From a virus, in the IMG/VR virus record IMGVR_UViG_3300008113_000108, positions 1 to 64,000 of that record: DNA of 64,000 nucleotides; one strand, given 5' to 3'. How positions within the stretch are numbered: the stretch's first letter is position 1; each line of letters starts with the position of its first letter. Shown piece by piece: positions 6,583 to 17,007 of the stretch. The notes below the pieces were generated by a model. It saw only the letters and a list, made by a program, of their open reading frames with translations. It was not told the origin of the DNA and ran no database searches. The translations under genes and the position numbers were made by a program.

Positions 6583-6999
6583 ATGTCCCTTGTTTCAGAC
6601 GAATTAGGAAAAATATCCAGGTCATTTAAGGACATTAGCTTGAATTTTGGGCTGAATCCAGTTACAAAGGACGTTGTTGTACTTAAAAATGAGGAGGCGA
6701 TCAAACAGTCTGTAAAAAATTTAGTATTAACTAAGCTTGGAGAGAGACTTTTTAACCCTCTAGTTGGAACTAACACCACTGGATACCTTTTTGAACTCAC
6801 TACAACATTTTCTGCTAACTCTCTAATCGAAGAAATTGAGAATGTCTTGCAAAGTTATGAGCCAAGAATAACTTTGAGCAATATTACTGTAAATGTTGAA
6901 GATGATTCCAATGAATTTGATGTAACAATAGAATATTTAATAGTTGGGTTGCCTCCAATATTACAAACAGTAGACTTTATCCTCGTAAGAGAAAGCTAA
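6583..6999 (+). CDS. 25: gp25, baseplate wedge subunit
   Basis: At 138 aa it is close to T4 gp25 (132 aa). The GPW/gp25 fold signature is present: LKNEEAIKQSVKNLVLTK followed by GERLFNPLVGT and a conserved loop into the C-terminal strands (EFDVTIEYLI). gp25 bridges the baseplate wedge to the first sheath ring and starts sheath polymerisation. It lies immediately before gp6, three bases away, as in other T4-like cyanophages. Confidence 0.93.
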   Translation: MSLVSDELGKISRSFKDISLNFGLNPVTKDVVVLKNEEAIKQSVKNLVLTKLGERLFNPLVGTNTTGYLFELTTTFSANSLIEEIENVLQSYEPRITLSNITVNVEDDSNEFDVTIEYLIVGLPPILQTVDFILVRES

Positions 7000-7002
7000 T
7001 AA

Positions 7003-8268
7003 ATGGAATTACCTACTATCTCTGCTTTAGAATTTTCTCAAATCAGAGAATCCATCAAAAATTACATCAAAACTAAGACAGATTTCAAAGACTACGACTT
7101 TGAAGGCTCTAACTTGTCCATGCTTGTGGACATTTTAGCGTATAATAGCATGTATTCGTCATATAACGTCAATATGGCGGCGAATGAGCTAAATCTTGAC
7201 ACCTCTGTTCTTCGTGACAATGTAGTTTCTCATGCAAAGAGACTAGGTTATACTCCAAATTCATATACTTCAGCAAGAATTGAGTTTAATATTACAGCAA
7301 ACAATATTTCTCAGTATCAGAGCATCTATATTCCAGCAGGTCCACTATTTTCAGTAACTCAAAATAATAAAACTTATACATTTATTACTAGAGACAGATA
7401 TATTTTAAACACTCAAGGTGTATCTAGTGCAACGTTTACAAATATTGAAGTTAAAGAAGGACAAGAGTTTTCAATCAGATATACAGTAGACGATAGTAAC
7501 GAAAACCAAAGATTTTTTGTACCTAATAATTTTGTAGACGCAGATTCTATTAAAATTTCTGTAATTTCAGATCCTGCGACAAACTTAGAAGTAGAGTACG
7601 AGAAGAAAACTAGTATTGTTGGTGTTGGTCCATCAGACAAGATTTTCTTCGTAGAAGAAGTTCAGGATCAGAAGTACGAAATTATTTTTGGCGATGATGT
7701 TATTGGAAGAAAATTACAGAATGGAGAAGTTATCATCATTCGTTATGTAATTACATCTGGTTCTACAGCAAATGATATTGCAGGGTCTCAGTTAAAGTTT
7801 GTTGGGACTGTAAAGGGTGTCAACAATGGCGTAGAGACCACAATTGGAGCTGTTAATATTACATCAACTCCACTATCTACTAAAACTGATGGTGGCTCAG
7901 AGTTTGAACCAATCAAATCAATTAAATACAGGGCTCCAAGGTATTACGCTTCACAACAAAGAGCTGTAGTAAATAATGACTATGAGAGCATTCTTCAAAA
8001 TATTTACGCTAATGCTGATTTAGTCCGAGTTGTTGGCGGGGAGACCAAATCTCCACCAGAATATGGCAAAGTTTTTATCTCAATCAAGCCTAAAGTAGGA
8101 AGTAAGATCTCTCCAGTAGAGAAAAGACGTATTGTAGATGAAATTAAGACTTATACTGTAGGTTCTATTACCCCAGTAATTGAAGATGCAATTCCATTTA
8201 CCATTCTATTAAATGTCAATGTAATTTATGAAAAATTAAAAATAACACTGAAGACAAATATACAATGA
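7003..8268 (+). CDS. 6: gp6, baseplate wedge subunit (N-terminal two thirds; short)
   Basis: The N terminus (LEFSQIRESIKNYI...DYDFEGSNLSMLVDILAYN) and the middle (VVNNDYESILQNIYANADLVRVVGGE) are diagnostic of gp6, which forms the baseplate inner ring with gp7 and gp53. Length is only 421 aa against 660 in T4. The frame stops in the domain beginning ITPVIEDAIPFTILLNVNVIYEKLK, just before the C-terminal ring-closing region. The following frame overlaps by ATGA and looks like the distal part of gp6. Either the gene is split into two coupled cistrons, or it carries a deletion or frameshift. Confidence 0.88.
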   Translation: MELPTISALEFSQIRESIKNYIKTKTDFKDYDFEGSNLSMLVDILAYNSMYSSYNVNMAANELNLDTSVLRDNVVSHAKRLGYTPNSYTSARIEFNITANNISQYQSIYIPAGPLFSVTQNNKTYTFITRDRYILNTQGVSSATFTNIEVKEGQEFSIRYTVDDSNENQRFFVPNNFVDADSIKISVISDPATNLEVEYEKKTSIVGVGPSDKIFFVEEVQDQKYEIIFGDDVIGRKLQNGEVIIIRYVITSGSTANDIAGSQLKFVGTVKGVNNGVETTIGAVNITSTPLSTKTDGGSEFEPIKSIKYRAPRYYASQQRAVVNNDYESILQNIYANADLVRVVGGETKSPPEYGKVFISIKPKVGSKISPVEKRRIVDEIKTYTVGSITPVIEDAIPFTILLNVNVIYEKLKITLKTNIQ

Positions 8269-8954
8269 TTAGTGATCCTTTCTGCATCAAAGGATTCAAT
8301 GAACCAGTATTTTTAGCAGCATTTAGTGATAAATTTGCATCATATAACGTAAATGATTGTAGTCAAAGAGAAAACGCAGACATTTATCTATTAACTCTAA
8401 AAGAGAGAGTTGTAGCAAAGGTAGGAAAAATCAATTATGAGACTGGAGAACTCAATTTTACAGTAGTTGCATGTCAAGATGCCCCAATAAATATTTACGT
8501 AGTTCCAGATAGTCCAGATATTACAACGGGTTCAGACACTTATCCTAACATTGAAGTAACTGATGTAAATCCTCTTGACGTGACCGAATACTCAAATGAT
8601 GATTTAAGTACAGAAGCAATTGTTCCAAGAACATTTACGTCCACAACATCATCTGGCGATCCTTTAGGATCAAATCCAATTAATGACGTACCAGGAAGCA
8701 CAACCGTAAATCCAGATGGCAGTGTTACTACTGTAGATGATGATGGAACTGCCACAACGACTAATCCTGATGGATCTACCACAGTCGAGGAACCAACAAC
8801 TGCAACTGATGAGTGTGAAAAGCTATATGCCAAGATTTCTGCCCAAGGTTTTGCAGATAATGCAACTCTACAGGCTCTTGCAACACTAGGTTGTCCCCCT
8901 CCTGATACTGATATCGAAGACTTTACACCAATAAATCCAGATACCTGCTCATGA
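8265..8954 (+). CDS. gp6 C-terminal-like or novel acidic Thr-rich protein, 229 aa
   Basis: It overlaps gp6 by ATGA. Residues 1-100 (for example VGKINYETGELNF and INIYVVPDSPDI) have the pattern I associate with the extreme C-terminal domain of cyanophage gp6, where such a strand pair precedes a low-complexity tail. Residues 100-180 are Thr/Asp/Gly-rich with a repeated NPDGS(V/T)TT motif. The last 50 residues form a small Cys-containing domain (CEKLYAKISAQGF, LATLGCPP). It ends in an ATGA overlap with gp7. It could complement truncated gp6 in trans or be an independent structural protein. Confidence 0.6.
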   Translation: MISDPFCIKGFNEPVFLAAFSDKFASYNVNDCSQRENADIYLLTLKERVVAKVGKINYETGELNFTVVACQDAPINIYVVPDSPDITTGSDTYPNIEVTDVNPLDVTEYSNDDLSTEAIVPRTFTSTTSSGDPLGSNPINDVPGSTTVNPDGSVTTVDDDGTATTTNPDGSTTVEEPTTATDECEKLYAKISAQGFADNATLQALATLGCPPPDTDIEDFTPINPDTCS

Positions 8955-11900
8955 CAACTTTAGACCAAAAAATTGTTGACACTTCAGTATTAATTGAGAA
9001 GCAACTTCCGTCATTTGTAAGGGAATCTAATCAAAAGTTTATATCTTTCCTAACCTCTTATTATGAATCGCAAGAGGTTAAATATAATTCTTTAGATATT
9101 GTAGAGAACTTAATTGATTATTACAATATTGGATACTATACTCCTAGCAAGCTAGTTGAGTATACTACAGTAATGTCTTTGGTTTCTGCTGATGCAACTA
9201 CGATTACTGTATTGAGCACTATTGGATTTCCAGAATCTAATGGATATATTCAAATTGGCGATGAAATAATTTTCTATAAATCAAAAACAAAAACTCAGTT
9301 TGTAGATTGTGTACGTGCAACTGGGGCGTTTGTTCTTGACAAAATTCCAACATCAGAAGTAGTATATAAAAAGAGCAAAGAAGCATCAAGTTATATTCCC
9401 GAAACTAAAGTATATAATATTTCATATCAGTTTGTTACTGAATTTTTTGATAGAATTAAGTCTGAAATCTCTCCAACATTACCAGAGACTTTAGCACCAG
9501 AATTAAATATATCATCTTTCCTAAAAAATATCAGTTCTTTTTATCGTGCAAAAGGAACTGAAAATTCACATAAACTACTCTTTAGAATCTTATTTAATGA
9601 GAGGAGAGTAAAGTTAAAATTAAAGTCAAGTGGTACTGGAGCAGTAATTGATATTCTAAACTATTCTGGAGATATCAGTTCTTTCCAAATTTCTTCTGCT
9701 GGAAGTGGTTATTATTACGAACTACCAACTAATGGTGGACCTTTGGTTGCTCCACCTGTAATCGACATCATTGGTTCTGGAACTGGAGCAGTGAACCCAG
9801 TGACTTCTATTGCTTCAAAGAGAGCTGAAATGGTTGTTACTGGAATGAATTCTTCTGGTGGCATTACTGCTGTTCAAGTTGCAAACAAAGGATCTGGATA
9901 TATTGGTCCTATTACTGCAAGAGTTAGAGAGAGAATTTTCGACCAAGATCAGATCGTCAACTGCCTAGATTCAAATAATAACGTTATTGGTAGGGGGAAA
10001 GTCTATAGTTGGAGCGATTCCTCCCGAGAGCTTATTTTATATGAAATTACTGGGTATTTTAAGGCCAATTCAAAGCTTATTGGAGTGGGTGGCGAGAGCC
10101 CTCGCTCTATAATTTCTGCTGCATATCCAGTAACTACTCTAAACAAAGAGGGCAACCCATCAATTGAGATTATTCCAAATGAAGTTAGAGTAGAGAGACC
10201 TAAAGAGAATGTAATTCGACCATCTTCATCTTCATTCTATGAAAGACGAATTGTTCGTTGCGAATTAATTTCTGGAGCCCAAAATTTAGATAATGTAAAG
10301 CTACTAGAGTTAGTCCAAAGCAGAGACTTGTCATATGAAATTCCTGGAGTAGTGTTAGAAATAACAGAGATTCAAAAGCTACAGGATAATTTATACGAAT
10401 TTGAAATCGGAGATAATTTAAAGTACAATAAATTATTTTTGCCACCATCTACAGTAGTAACTCAAACTTCTACATTAACATCAAATACACTTGCAACAGT
10501 TACTACCACCAATGCTAAAAATTTCCCTACAAGAAATGGAAAATTATACATCAATGGTAGAATAGTAGAATATCAATCAAGAAATGATACTCAGTTTTTA
10601 AGCTGTAGAATAATTTCAGGAACATCTCCATTAGTAGTTCAAAATAAAGATAATGCATATCTTTATGGAAGAACTTGTATTACTTCTGGAAGTGTAAATT
10701 ATTTTCTAAATGGATATATTAATGGAGATAGAAGCTTAACTCCTATTGTGTTCAAAATTATTGGTGTTCCATCTGAGATTAAAATTTCTAATGGAGGAGC
10801 TTTATATTCATCATCATTATTTAAATTTGCTACTGATACTACAGATTCAATTTTAACTGGTAAATTATACAATTTTGGTTCAGTTGATCAAATAATTATA
10901 GAAAACGTTGGTCAAGGATATAAAGTAAATGATAGAGTTATAGTAAATAACGAATTTACTTCTGGAAGTGGATTTTCAGCATATGTTTCAGAAATTTCAG
11001 GTGTTAATATATCATCCTATCAATTTGTAACTCAATTAGATCAACAGCTAATAAAAATTACAACCACACAGAATCATAATCTCGCTCAAAACGATGTTGT
11101 ACTTTTTGCCAACTCTCAAATTGGCAGGAAAAAGGTATTTTCAGTAGATTCCAGCACTCAATTTTCAATTCCTTGCCCAGTAGGATTTGTCACTCAAAAT
11201 TTAACCTTAACATATACAACTACTTCAAGAGGAGCATCAGGTTCTATTGTAAAGATTTTAATTTCAAATAAAGGCAATAACTATAAAAAACTCCCAGAAG
11301 TAGTTGGTGTGCAATCTGAAAATGGATATGGTGCATTGCTCCAACTAAACTCTTCTACTATTGGAAGACTATCATCTATTAGATGTGAATCCATTTATGG
11401 TGAACTAATTGGTGATCGAAAAGCTCAGTTTAATGTAAAGTTTCCATCTACTGCAAAACTTAAAAATAATTATCAAATTGCTAGAATTGATGTCATCTCT
11501 GGCGGAAATAATTATAGACCAACTGATAAAGTCAAAGTAAATGGTGTCGTTGACAATAATTATCAATTTAAAATTATAACTTCATCTGGTGTTATCACAG
11601 CAATTGAAGTAATTTATGGTGGCAATAATTTAAATGCTATTCCAACAATCACTATTCAAAGTGATTATGGAACTGGAGCACAACTAGAAGCAAAATTAGC
11701 AAGAAAATTACTATTTAAAAATGATACTTTAAATTTTGGTTCTTATTCTTCCCCAACGGGAACAGCCAAGGTAATCAATTTTGATGCTCAAACATCAACC
11801 TTAGAGTTTGAACTTGTATCAGGAGCTATCAATGAAAATGATACAATTTACTTTGCAAACAATGTAGTATATGGTCAGATATTTTCTATTAAATCTGCAT

Positions 11901-14900
11901 CTGCATATGCTACAACATCACCATATGTTTCATTCCCATTCAAGTTTTTAGACAACTATGGTTTCCTGAATGACTCTTCTCAGAGAATTCATGATAGTGA
12001 TTATTATCAAGATTGGTCATATACTATTGCGTCTACAAAAAATACTCTTGAGTGGCGTAATGAAGTAATTGCAAATACTCATCCATCAGGCTTCAAGCTA
12101 TTTGGCAAAAATTTAATTGAAAACCAGAAGCCACTATTTAAAAGCCAACAAGACGTATTTAACAGCTCTGTAATATTTAAAGCCACTTTATCAAATCTTC
12201 TAAACTTAAATATAAAATTAAGTGACTGCAAGACTCAAAAAGTACTAATTGAGAACTATGCTGCATATGCAGTTGGAGATTTTGTATATGGAAATATTTC
12301 TGGAGCAACAGGTATTGTAAAAGATATCTCTGAAAGTTACATAGAAATTTTATTACTCGGAACCTCCTCATTTGTAGTAGGTGAGTACATTTTTGAGGTT
12401 TCAAGAGATTTTGCAGCTTTTGGTAATCATGAAAGCAATACTCTATTCACCTTTTATTCTGGCATTTTACAAAAACCAGTTGATTCATATTATGTTTCAA
12501 ACAATAATTTTATTCCAAGATTCCCGCTCAACGCAGTAGATGAAATTGTTGCAAATAAGCTAACTAATGAATTCAGTGTGCTGGATTTTCAAGTTGTTGG
12601 AAATACATTAAAACTATTCAAAAATGGTGCTGCATTTAATCCTGGGTCCGCAGAGAAACTATTAATTTCAGTTAATGGTGTTGTGCAAAATCCAACATAT
12701 ACTTTATCTGGAAATATTGTAACACTGAGCACTGCACTTTCCACATCCGACACTATTTTTGTATTATATCAGCAAAATTTAAGAGTATTAACTCTATCTG
12801 GCTCTGGTACAAATTATACTATAAACTATACCCCAAGTTCTAGTTGCAATTTACTACTGTTTGCTAATTCTGTATACCAATCACAACTCTTAACTGATTT
12901 CTCTATCGTCGGTAATCAGGTATCTCTCTCAGAATCTGTAAATTCATCAAGTATCTTTGGTTGGTATATTGACGAGACAGTTACATGTTATCTTCTCAAT
13001 GTCTCTACCCTCAGTGCAAACAAGATTCTAGATGTTAATAATTGCGAAGTTAAAAAATTAACTCAATATATTGAATCAAATGTAGTAAAAACCCCAGAGT
13101 CTTTATATCAAATAACCAAAGATCTTTTAGATGGAACTGTCTATGCAGATCCAGATAATACTACTGTATATGGATTTGATAGCAGATTTACCTATACAAA
13201 TCCAGAATATTCAAGTAGTTATGTAGAAGTATTAAACGAAATAACTTTTAATGGATCTACAACAACATTTAATCTACGTTATACCGATGGGCTTCCATAT
13301 GCACCAGTAAATGGAAAAAATACTTTACTTGTATATGTTAATAATCAAGTTGTAGATCAAGATCAATATACAATTTCAGGATCTACAATTACATTTAACC
13401 AGGCATATAGTGCATCTGCAAAGTGTACAATTATTGATTTCAATAGCAAATACTTAGCCAATAATACTTCTTCTAAATCAGCTAATTTAGATAGATTAAA
13501 TGTAGTTCAAAATGGAACTAGAAAAACATTTAACCTATCTGATAAAGGTGTACCACAATATGTTAAAAATGTAGGTGATCTATTTGTAATTAAAAATGGA
13601 AATCTTAGAAGACCAGAAACTCAAGAACATTCTATCTCTTCCAATAAAATTACATTTGTCACTGCTCCAACTACAAATGATAATATTAAATTATGTTATT
13701 TTAACAGACAACTAGAACCAGAGAAAACTAAAAATGTAATTCTTGATTCCTTTATTTGTTTCAACGGAGTAAGAGCAACATTCCCAATTTCTTTAGATGG
13801 AATTTTGTTTGCTCCAATTACTGAGCATCATTTATTTGTAGTTAGAAACAGTGTATATCAAAAGCCAACTATTGATTATACTATTTCTGGCACAAATATT
13901 ACATTTACAACCGCTCCTCTCTATGGAGAAGAGGTTTCCGTTTATTATTCATATGATGGATTAACTCAAAACTTTAAATTTGATGATTTGAGGATGTATA
14001 CTGGCAGTCAGTCAACATTCTCTTTGACTAAAAATTATATTAGCACTACAGTGTATAGTGCTAGCCACTTACAAGTAGTCAGAAACGGAGTATATCAATA
14101 TCCTGGTATTGATTATAGCGTTGGCGGAGTTTCTGATTCTAGGTACATTAATTTTGTAACTGCACCAACAAATTCAGATGATATCAGCATCGTAAATTAT
14201 AAATCTGAAGATTTAGTTGATGTTACTAATAGATTTACTCAAATTAACACAACTTCTCTACAATATACTTCTCAAGCACCTGCAATTGATACTTCTGTAT
14301 TCTTAATCTATGTAAATGGCATTCTTCAGGTTGGTAATTCATGGAGTTTTAATACTACTACTAATGTATTAACTTTCCAAGGTTTTGTAAGTCTTTCTCT
14401 CGATAAAGTACAAGTTTTAGCATTCAAGACTGCAAAGAGAATACTAGATCCTATTACTATTGTTTCTGGAACAACCACTTACAATTTACAAGTTAATAAT
14501 TCTACCATAACAACAAGTCTTCCAACAAATAGTTCAGACTTACTAGTAAGCGTCAATGGAGTCCAGCAGCTACCAATTTCTGCGTACACTGTTTCTGGAT
14601 CTACTATCACATTTATTGATTCAAATCTTCCTGTAGGCGGCTCTGTTTACATCTATCAAATTGGATCATCCACTTTTGATACTGAAGTTATTGATTATAT
14701 TAATGATAATTATGCAAAATCAACATATAAACTACAAGTAAACTACAAGAGTTTTAATCCTCCAGCATCTTCTGACATTTTTGTATTGAGAAATGGAGTT
14801 CTACAGAATCCTGGCGAAGACTTTATTGCTGGAAATGGATATATCACATTCACCACAAATATTACTGGTGCAGATGATGTATACTTAGGATATCGTCATG

Positions 14901-16966
14901 GCACTACAGAAATTGCAATTAACAGCGTAAGTGGAACTACAGTAACACTGGCTACATCAATTCCATCCTCTCAATACAAAGATTTAGTTCTTCATATCAA
15001 TGGAGTTCCTCAATTCTATGGAACTAACTTTACTATTTCTGGAAATGTCGTAACATTATCTTCTTCAGTTCAAATTGATTCAATTTTTGCAATTAAATAT
15101 GTTCCAATAACTTTTATAGATCCTATCGAAGATTGTCCAAATTCAATCAGAACTAAATTTAGATTATTCTATAATGCTCAAAATTTAATTATTGCAAACA
15201 TTTTGCAAGATGCAGATATTCTAGTGTCTGTAAATGGAATTATTCAATACCCAGGAGTTCAATATACAATATCTCCAAATAGAGGAATCATTGAATTCTT
15301 AACTCCTCCACAATTCACTGATCAAATTTTCATGGTTAGGATGAGTGGAAATGAAGTGGTTAATCTTACTTCTGTTTCTGGTTCAAATACTGTATATAAT
15401 CTAAGTCAATCAATTCCAACACAGAGACAGGAAAATCTAGTAGTATTTTCAAACAATGCATGGAAATTTAATGAACTAGGAGAATATACTTATAACACCA
15501 CATCAAGAATTACTCTAGCAGCTGCAAATACATCAACATACGTGTTTGGCATTAAATTTGCTGGAATATTCCATCTATTAGATCAAATTAATACACCATA
15601 TAATGGATCCAATATTAAATTTAACCTATTCTTAAACCAGGAAAACTTTATGCCTCCTGGAACAATCGAGAATGATGTAATCCCATCTGAATCTAGTTTG
15701 GTTGTTGTTAAAAATGGTAAAATTCTGGATCCTGGAGTAGAATACACACTTCAGGGAGATATCAAGAGTCAAATTCAATTCTCAGTTGCTCCAATTTCAA
15801 CTGATGTAATTTCAGTGAAGTGTGTCGGATCTTTCTTAAAACTTCTATCTATTACTTCTGGATTTGGCGGAAAAACCTACAGTCTTAAAAAACAAGACAA
15901 TACTGCATATTATCCAAATGCAGGCATTAATCGTCCAAGATCCTATGAGAATCAAATTCTCGTAATTAAAGATGGAAACATTCAAAGCCCACTCTATGAT
16001 TACTATGTTGACAACGACAAATTAATCTTTAACAATAACTTAACCGCATCAAAATTAGTCATTCTTGATTTTAGAGGTACTAAGTCAGATGTAAACATTG
16101 ATAGTGTTTCATATCAAGTTAACGCTGGAGATAGAATTAAAATTGATGGTGAGCAGAATGAAAGAATTGTTTCTGAAGTAATATCTCCAACAGTCTTAAA
16201 AACAATTTCTTATGCTGGATCTAAGCCTTCTGGTTTTACTGGAACTGCTACCACATCTAGTGGCAAATTAACAGCAATTACTGTAACAAATGGCGGAAAA
16301 GGATACAAATACCCAGTTGTTCTCAGAACTTCTGGAAGTGGTCATGGAGCAAAAGCAACTGCATCAGTAAATAATACTCTTGGTGGTGCAATCCAAGCTC
16401 CAATTCTAATTCAATATCCTGGTTATAATCAATACGTAACTCAGAATGTAATCCCAACATCATATGCATACGCACAGAAGAGAACTCAGTTAAGTACTTC
16501 AAATGTAAAAATTGGAACTAAGTTAACTGCAAATATTAACTCTACGACTGAAGTTATTCCTCTTGCAAATGCACAAAACTTTGAGCAAAGTGATGCTGTA
16601 GTTAATATTACATCCTCTACTGGATCTGGAGCTACATTTAGAGCGTTTATAAGTAATGGAAGAGTTAGAAAAGTAGAAGTTCTAACTCCAGGAATTGGTT
16701 ATGATGATAGAGACGCCGAGATTACCATCACTGGCGGTGGCGGAAGTGGTTGCGTTCTAGAAACAATTCTTGATAGTATGGGTAGAGTTACCTCTGTTGT
16801 TGTTAGAAATTCTGGAGAGGGATATGATGTGTTTAGAGTAATTATTGATAGGGATATAATTGAATATACTAATATTGTTTCAAATCAATTAGTGGGATGT
16901 ACCAGATTACCATCTTCACTTGCCCACAACCAAGATGACATCGTATATTATGACAAATTTATATAA
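8951..16966 (+). CDS. 7: gp7-like giant baseplate wedge protein, 2671 aa
   Basis: The N terminus (residues 1-60) and the block near 195-225 (FLKNISSFYRAKGTE...LLFRILF) are the gp7 signature; gp7 initiates wedge assembly. At 2671 aa it is over 2.5 times T4 gp7 (1032 aa). The excess has three parts. First, several G-x-G-Y modules lie near 240-330, 650-1000 and 2440-2650. Second, about 14 tandem beta modules of 80-90 residues span roughly 1235-2380. Third, a C-terminal block resembles the N-terminal GDEIIFY module. Neighbours gp6 and gp8 confirm the position. The expansion probably forms an extended arm or receptor-facing region on the baseplate. Confidence 0.85.
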   Translation: MTTLDQKIVDTSVLIEKQLPSFVRESNQKFISFLTSYYESQEVKYNSLDIVENLIDYYNIGYYTPSKLVEYTTVMSLVSADATTITVLSTIGFPESNGYIQIGDEIIFYKSKTKTQFVDCVRATGAFVLDKIPTSEVVYKKSKEASSYIPETKVYNISYQFVTEFFDRIKSEISPTLPETLAPELNISSFLKNISSFYRAKGTENSHKLLFRILFNERRVKLKLKSSGTGAVIDILNYSGDISSFQISSAGSGYYYELPTNGGPLVAPPVIDIIGSGTGAVNPVTSIASKRAEMVVTGMNSSGGITAVQVANKGSGYIGPITARVRERIFDQDQIVNCLDSNNNVIGRGKVYSWSDSSRELILYEITGYFKANSKLIGVGGESPRSIISAAYPVTTLNKEGNPSIEIIPNEVRVERPKENVIRPSSSSFYERRIVRCELISGAQNLDNVKLLELVQSRDLSYEIPGVVLEITEIQKLQDNLYEFEIGDNLKYNKLFLPPSTVVTQTSTLTSNTLATVTTTNAKNFPTRNGKLYINGRIVEYQSRNDTQFLSCRIISGTSPLVVQNKDNAYLYGRTCITSGSVNYFLNGYINGDRSLTPIVFKIIGVPSEIKISNGGALYSSSLFKFATDTTDSILTGKLYNFGSVDQIIIENVGQGYKVNDRVIVNNEFTSGSGFSAYVSEISGVNISSYQFVTQLDQQLIKITTTQNHNLAQNDVVLFANSQIGRKKVFSVDSSTQFSIPCPVGFVTQNLTLTYTTTSRGASGSIVKILISNKGNNYKKLPEVVGVQSENGYGALLQLNSSTIGRLSSIRCESIYGELIGDRKAQFNVKFPSTAKLKNNYQIARIDVISGGNNYRPTDKVKVNGVVDNNYQFKIITSSGVITAIEVIYGGNNLNAIPTITIQSDYGTGAQLEAKLARKLLFKNDTLNFGSYSSPTGTAKVINFDAQTSTLEFELVSGAINENDTIYFANNVVYGQIFSIKSASAYATTSPYVSFPFKFLDNYGFLNDSSQRIHDSDYYQDWSYTIASTKNTLEWRNEVIANTHPSGFKLFGKNLIENQKPLFKSQQDVFNSSVIFKATLSNLLNLNIKLSDCKTQKVLIENYAAYAVGDFVYGNISGATGIVKDISESYIEILLLGTSSFVVGEYIFEVSRDFAAFGNHESNTLFTFYSGILQKPVDSYYVSNNNFIPRFPLNAVDEIVANKLTNEFSVLDFQVVGNTLKLFKNGAAFNPGSAEKLLISVNGVVQNPTYTLSGNIVTLSTALSTSDTIFVLYQQNLRVLTLSGSGTNYTINYTPSSSCNLLLFANSVYQSQLLTDFSIVGNQVSLSESVNSSSIFGWYIDETVTCYLLNVSTLSANKILDVNNCEVKKLTQYIESNVVKTPESLYQITKDLLDGTVYADPDNTTVYGFDSRFTYTNPEYSSSYVEVLNEITFNGSTTTFNLRYTDGLPYAPVNGKNTLLVYVNNQVVDQDQYTISGSTITFNQAYSASAKCTIIDFNSKYLANNTSSKSANLDRLNVVQNGTRKTFNLSDKGVPQYVKNVGDLFVIKNGNLRRPETQEHSISSNKITFVTAPTTNDNIKLCYFNRQLEPEKTKNVILDSFICFNGVRATFPISLDGILFAPITEHHLFVVRNSVYQKPTIDYTISGTNITFTTAPLYGEEVSVYYSYDGLTQNFKFDDLRMYTGSQSTFSLTKNYISTTVYSASHLQVVRNGVYQYPGIDYSVGGVSDSRYINFVTAPTNSDDISIVNYKSEDLVDVTNRFTQINTTSLQYTSQAPAIDTSVFLIYVNGILQVGNSWSFNTTTNVLTFQGFVSLSLDKVQVLAFKTAKRILDPITIVSGTTTYNLQVNNSTITTSLPTNSSDLLVSVNGVQQLPISAYTVSGSTITFIDSNLPVGGSVYIYQIGSSTFDTEVIDYINDNYAKSTYKLQVNYKSFNPPASSDIFVLRNGVLQNPGEDFIAGNGYITFTTNITGADDVYLGYRHGTTEIAINSVSGTTVTLATSIPSSQYKDLVLHINGVPQFYGTNFTISGNVVTLSSSVQIDSIFAIKYVPITFIDPIEDCPNSIRTKFRLFYNAQNLIIANILQDADILVSVNGIIQYPGVQYTISPNRGIIEFLTPPQFTDQIFMVRMSGNEVVNLTSVSGSNTVYNLSQSIPTQRQENLVVFSNNAWKFNELGEYTYNTTSRITLAAANTSTYVFGIKFAGIFHLLDQINTPYNGSNIKFNLFLNQENFMPPGTIENDVIPSESSLVVVKNGKILDPGVEYTLQGDIKSQIQFSVAPISTDVISVKCVGSFLKLLSITSGFGGKTYSLKKQDNTAYYPNAGINRPRSYENQILVIKDGNIQSPLYDYYVDNDKLIFNNNLTASKLVILDFRGTKSDVNIDSVSYQVNAGDRIKIDGEQNERIVSEVISPTVLKTISYAGSKPSGFTGTATTSSGKLTAITVTNGGKGYKYPVVLRTSGSGHGAKATASVNNTLGGAIQAPILIQYPGYNQYVTQNVIPTSYAYAQKRTQLSTSNVKIGTKLTANINSTTEVIPLANAQNFEQSDAVVNITSSTGSGATFRAFISNGRVRKVEVLTPGIGYDDRDAEITITGGGGSGCVLETILDSMGRVTSVVVRNSGEGYDVFRVIIDRDIIEYTNIVSNQLVGCTRLPSSLAHNQDDIVYYDKFI
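12650..16080 (+). repeat. About 14 tandem divergent beta modules within gp7
   Basis: Each module of about 80-90 residues carries the core VNG-x-x-Q-x-P...YT-x-SG, then ITF-x-x-AP and a D-x-[IV]-x-[VL]-x-[YF] strand. Examples begin LLISVNGVVQNP (about residue 1235), LFVVRNSVYQKP, IFVLRNGVLQNP, ILVSVNGIIQYP and ILVIKDGNIQSP (about 2335). DNA identity between modules is low, so the array is old. Confidence 0.8.
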
Positions 16967-16972
16967 TAAATA
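16965..16972 (+). promoter_or_regulatory. Late promoter octamer (AATAAATA) before gp8
   Basis: It overlaps the gp7 stop and lies 36 bp before the gp8 ATG; one mismatch to TATAAATA. Confidence 0.5.
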
Positions 16973-17007
16973 ATCATAACAAAGACAAACTATAAGGACA
17001 CCGAATA

